A DNA stretch of 64,000 nucleotides from Gloeopeniophorella convolvens (lineage: Eukaryota; Basidiomycota; Agaricomycetes; Russulales). The position numbers were made by a program, and so were the translations under genes. Shown in pieces: positions 60,801-64,000 of this stretch. Position 1 is the stretch's first letter. Each line of letters starts with the position of its first letter. Under the pieces are notes generated by a model that was not told where the DNA came from, did not search any database, and saw only the letters and a list, made by a program, of their open reading frames with translations. The stretch spans positions 186,001 through 250,000 of the forward strand of contig WTXD01000028.1 of the NCBI GenBank assembly GCA_022496205.1, in the 5' to 3' direction.

Positions 60801-63299
60801 ACAGATTCAACGTACTCTGCGGACGCACCTTGTGACATGTTGACACGTTCTCCGCACACTGGGCGCTGAGCGCTGATCAGGCACGAAGATTTAGGATGAC
60901 GCTTCTCCGGAACACACCTGCTGGACGGAGGCCATTGTTTATTGCATAGGTTTACTCCACTACCGGCTATGCTGGTGATCCTTCCGAAGCGTGGATGGGC
61001 AGCTACTGAAGCATACGAAATACTTGCACATCGCTGTGAACTTGCGGTGCCCAAGCAGGACCATGGTACCTGAAGACAAGGCGATTCATACTCGCAGAAG
61101 GTCGAGTTGCTCGCGCATCCGAGGCACACAGGACCAGAGGCGAGCTAACAGCGCTGTTAATGAAGTTGATTTGTCGTTTCATGCAGTGAGAACAGCCCGG
61201 AGAAGGGCGATGGTTGGCATCGGTCCCTGAGACCAGTTCCTCTTCTCCCTCGCCATTCGGGCAATAGACGTAAATTTGGAACGCAAACTATGATTACCGC
61301 ACGAGAAGCATGCGAGTAGGCCTTCTTGAACACTTTGGGTTCAGTTGATTGCCACTGAAGGAGGATACGTCTTTGGGACCCGAGGACCAACGAAGCGTTG
61401 GCGGAGCGCGAGGGCCAAATCGACGGATTCTGTGGTAGGAGTCGAAGCGCCACGCGTGCTTCTGTCTATGATGTCGCCCCATGCACGAAAGCGAGAAGCA
61501 AGTTCTGTAGCGGGTTCCTCGAGGAATCGGCTCGACAACCGTAAACCTCAATGACGGTCGGCGGTGGTCCACACATTGGTGGCTCCTCCCGAATCCGCCA
61601 GGTAGTTGCCGGCAGTTTCCTACTCCGCTCTCCCACGTCCGCGTCAGGGACCGGATGATCCTGCTGGAACTTCCAACTTGGCTCGGCCCTAGTACTTACT
61701 TGCCTTCAACAAGTCATGTTGTCATGCGACCATCCTCATGTGTGCGCTGAGAATGGCGCATCGACTGGAAGCACCTACCTCATCGCTGGCCGTGTGGATC
61801 TAGCATGGACGCAGTTCTACTCAGCCTGCGTCGCATGGGTTTGTTGCACTCCGTGAGGTCGCCTGGACCACCTATGCCATCGCTGTGCATTCGCTCCGCG
61901 CCTACATCTTCACAAAAATGTTTCCCGGGGAGATCGACCTGGTAAGTTGTTTTTCTCGCTCGGTGGCAGCGACTTCCAACTCTTGGTTATGACCCTAACC
62001 CCGGTGCGCGGCCGCCGCTTGTTCACGACCCGCGCTGATCAGACGTAGGGCACTCCGTCAGCCGCGTTGATTGGGAGCAGGTATTGAACAACAAATGATG
62101 GGCGTACGTTTCTTCTCTCAACTCAAATGTGCCTTACCGGAGGCCGTCTTATCTTCCCAAGTAGGAGCAGGTTCTCAGTGGGCAGTGCCGATCCGTACAA
62201 GTCGGAGACGATGGCCATCATTTCGTGCCTCTGCGCCTCCAAGCCACTTTCTCGCGCCTCAGCTACAAGAGTTAATGCAAATGGAGCCCCCTTGTTTCCA
62301 TATGCGAGTGCGATCCGTAATGTACATACCTCGAAAGTGCGCCCTCCAACAACTAGAGTCAGTCATTCACGCCATTATAATTGACATGGTTGCGGTATGG
62401 ATGATGCTGCCAACCCCACCCTTTATAGCAAAGCACACCATTGCGCCGCCCTTATAACGGAACGACTGTCTTTCGTTACTAAGGTCTGTTTTAGGAGACA
62501 ATGCGCCGCCTACCTAGGGCTTCTGAGCTAGAACATTACGTCTGCTGCGCTGCACGAAAACGGCATTCACCTAGGGCTGGGGTACCGGTCTCCTGACTTC
62601 TCGGGTGTAACAGTGTTTCGAAGTGTGTCCGTTGCTATCAAGGGAACGATATGCAGCATATCGACATGGTGGTGTAGGGAGGCCCAATCTCGTATACAAA
62701 ATGACCTTGGTAGTCCTCACCCTCACAATTCCAGTTGGCCATTGTATGGACGTCGCCCCGGGCTGGAAAGGTGGGTACGATCGGTGCGGCCCGCACTCGT
62801 CAATGTTATGACGAAGCGGGAGCCGGTGGCCCCGCCGAAGCGCGCAGCGCCCGCTACGGTAGCTGAGCAGCATTCTGGGTATCAGGTGCGTCCTGTGTAT
62901 CGCTGCGGTGGATCCGACTGAGCACAATATGGTCGTAGGGCTAGCGACGGCACTCACTGCCATGTTCGACCCCTACCGCGCACACCGCAAGGACGTAGAA
63001 TGCCTGACTCCTGAGTTCAGATCCAGGCAACGAAAATATCTCCGGGGTCTACACCTGTTCTCATTTTGACGTCGGCATCTCAGCCGTAGGCCGGCGCCTC
63101 TCCGCATCTCGCGCAGCGGGTCGGCCGTACGACTCGAGCAACAAGCGATCTCGAGGCGGGCGCATACGCAAGCACCGCTGCCGACCGTACCGTGCCGGGC
63201 CGGGGCTGGCAGCTGCTACTATTAAGATGCGCACCGCATGGAGCAGTAAAGACCAGCAAGGCATACAGAACAGACATCTCGAATATCCCTACCCAACAA
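57888..63299. other. Long gene-poor stretch
   Basis: No gene can be supported over 5.4 kb apart from the 5' leader of the amine oxidase gene at its left end. A perfect-arm hairpin (attgataaca-gg-tgttatcaat) lies near 59076-59097. Near 61855-61945 a hydrophobic frame (WTTYAIAVHSLRAYIF) ends at a good donor (gtaagt) and could be an exon of a decayed membrane protein, but no second exon was found. Confidence 0.35.
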
Positions 63300-64000
63300 T
63301 GACGGGCGTAAAATCTGTTCTGGGACAAATGTTCCCTCCAAAGCCCCAATGGACTGCGGAGAATATCCCAGATCTGACGGGAAAGGTCGCGATTGTGACT
63401 GATGAGCACGGCGTCAATCATCCCATTCGGTGCTGTTAACAAGTTCCCCCAGGCGGAACACAGGTGTCGGGAAGGAAACCGTCAAGGTATCCGACCGTTG
63501 AAATGCGCCCGCACATCGCTGATATTCTGTGACAGGCATTGCTAGCACACCGGCGCGAAAGTCTACCTCGCTGCTCGCTCGGCGGGCAAGGGTCAAGCTG
63601 CCATCAAAGAGCTCAAGGAGGAAACTGGAAAAGAAGCTGTTTTCCTGCCGCTCGATCTGGCCAACCTTCCTGTCGTGCGTAAGGGGGCGGACGAGTTCCT
63701 CTCGTGAGTGCACGCCGCGCACATTGCTTATGACTTGTTGATCGCAGAACGTAGGAAGGAGAAGGGCTCCACATCCTTATCAACAACGCGTGAGAGTCTC
63801 AGTCCCCATCACGCCTTCGGCTCAATGCTCACTCGATTATCTGAACATCTAGGGGCGTGATGACATGCCCTAAGGAGCTGCTCACGGAGCAGGGATTCGA
63901 CCTCCAGTTTGGCACCAACGTCATCGGTACTGATCCCTGACTCCCGACGCGAGAACGTCTGACGTCCTGTCGGCAGGTTACTGGTTCTTCGTTCAACTGC
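63300..64000 (+). pseudogene. Short-chain dehydrogenase/reductase, damaged and cut by window edge
   Basis: The start MTGVKSVLGQMFPP at 63300 leads into LTGKVAIVT, the beginning of the NAD(P)-binding fold. Later pieces read VYLAARSAGKGQAAIKEL, AVFLPLDLANLPVV, LHILINNA (the NNAG motif) and GVMTCPKELLTEQGFDL, separated by short introns. This order is that of fungal SDR enzymes related to retinol/WW-domain oxidoreductases. Lesions: the first donor reads actg|atgagc where GT is expected, one base is missing in the GGNTG coenzyme loop near 63465, one extra base lies near 63555, and the frame also shifts before LHILINNA. The 3' part lies outside the window. Dense sequencing errors are an alternative to decay. 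Confidence 0.65.

Noticed and set aside
61855..61945. Exon-like hydrophobic segment followed by a good splice donor, possibly a receptor-type membrane protein
   Set aside because: Only one segment reads well and neighbouring frames have stops, so no gene model can be supported.
1..64000. CRISPR arrays, rRNA or prokaryotic operon features
   Set aside because: No regularly spaced repeats of that kind and no rRNA stretches; gene structure is eukaryotic.

Overview
The window is fungal nuclear DNA from a mushroom-forming basidiomycete (Agaricomycetes, most likely Polyporales). The evidence is the many 44-70 bp introns, basidiomycete-specific families (DUF6535 membrane proteins, NACHT-WD40 NLR-like proteins, large F-box families), a CaaX-type mating pheromone precursor and generally GC-rich codon use. 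Gene models were built by hand from reading frames, splice signals and remembered family conservation; no alignment was run.

Layout. 1-3.7 kb: NACHT-WD40 gene (minus) running off the left edge. 5-7.8 kb: intact DUF6535 membrane protein (plus). 8.1-12.9 kb: two conserved housekeeping membrane-protein genes, an AKR1-like ankyrin/DHHC palmitoyltransferase (minus) and a Golgi pH regulator/GPR89-like protein (plus), divergently transcribed from a 175 bp intergene. 13.34-13.47 kb: a 43-codon mating pheromone precursor (minus; MDSF start, CVVA end). 15.4-33.2 kb: an unstable accessory block, with a broken DUF6535 gene head-to-head with a divergent F-box gene, then four tandem F-box paralogs about 3.2-3.8 kb apart. 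Eroded DUF6535 tails lie between these paralogs, and a TA-flanked 730 bp inverted-repeat element has inserted. 33.4-36 kb: a partial copy of a zinc-cluster transcription factor gene and a nonsense-riddled SET5-like remnant. 36.5-42.1 kb: a second, apparently intact NLR-like gene (C2, helical region, NACHT, 14 near-identical WD40 repeats). 44.3-44.9 kb: ankyrin-repeat fragment. 47.5-50.9 kb: the full Zn2Cys6 transcription factor (minus). 56.1-57.9 kb: L-amino-acid-oxidase-type flavoenzyme (minus). 63.3-64 kb: damaged start of a short-chain dehydrogenase. The stretches 42-44, 45-47, 51-56 and 58-63 kb show nothing recognisable.

How it fits together. The conserved genes (AKR1, GPHR, transcription factor, amine oxidase) frame fast-evolving families linked to self/non-self recognition and ubiquitin-dependent turnover. 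The pheromone gene suggests a link to the mating-type B (pheromone/receptor) system, but no STE3-type receptor was found here. Many otherwise well-conserved genes carry single-base deletions, so either the assembly has residual indel errors or pseudogenisation is widespread. Four introns appear to use GC-AG rather than GT-AG borders.
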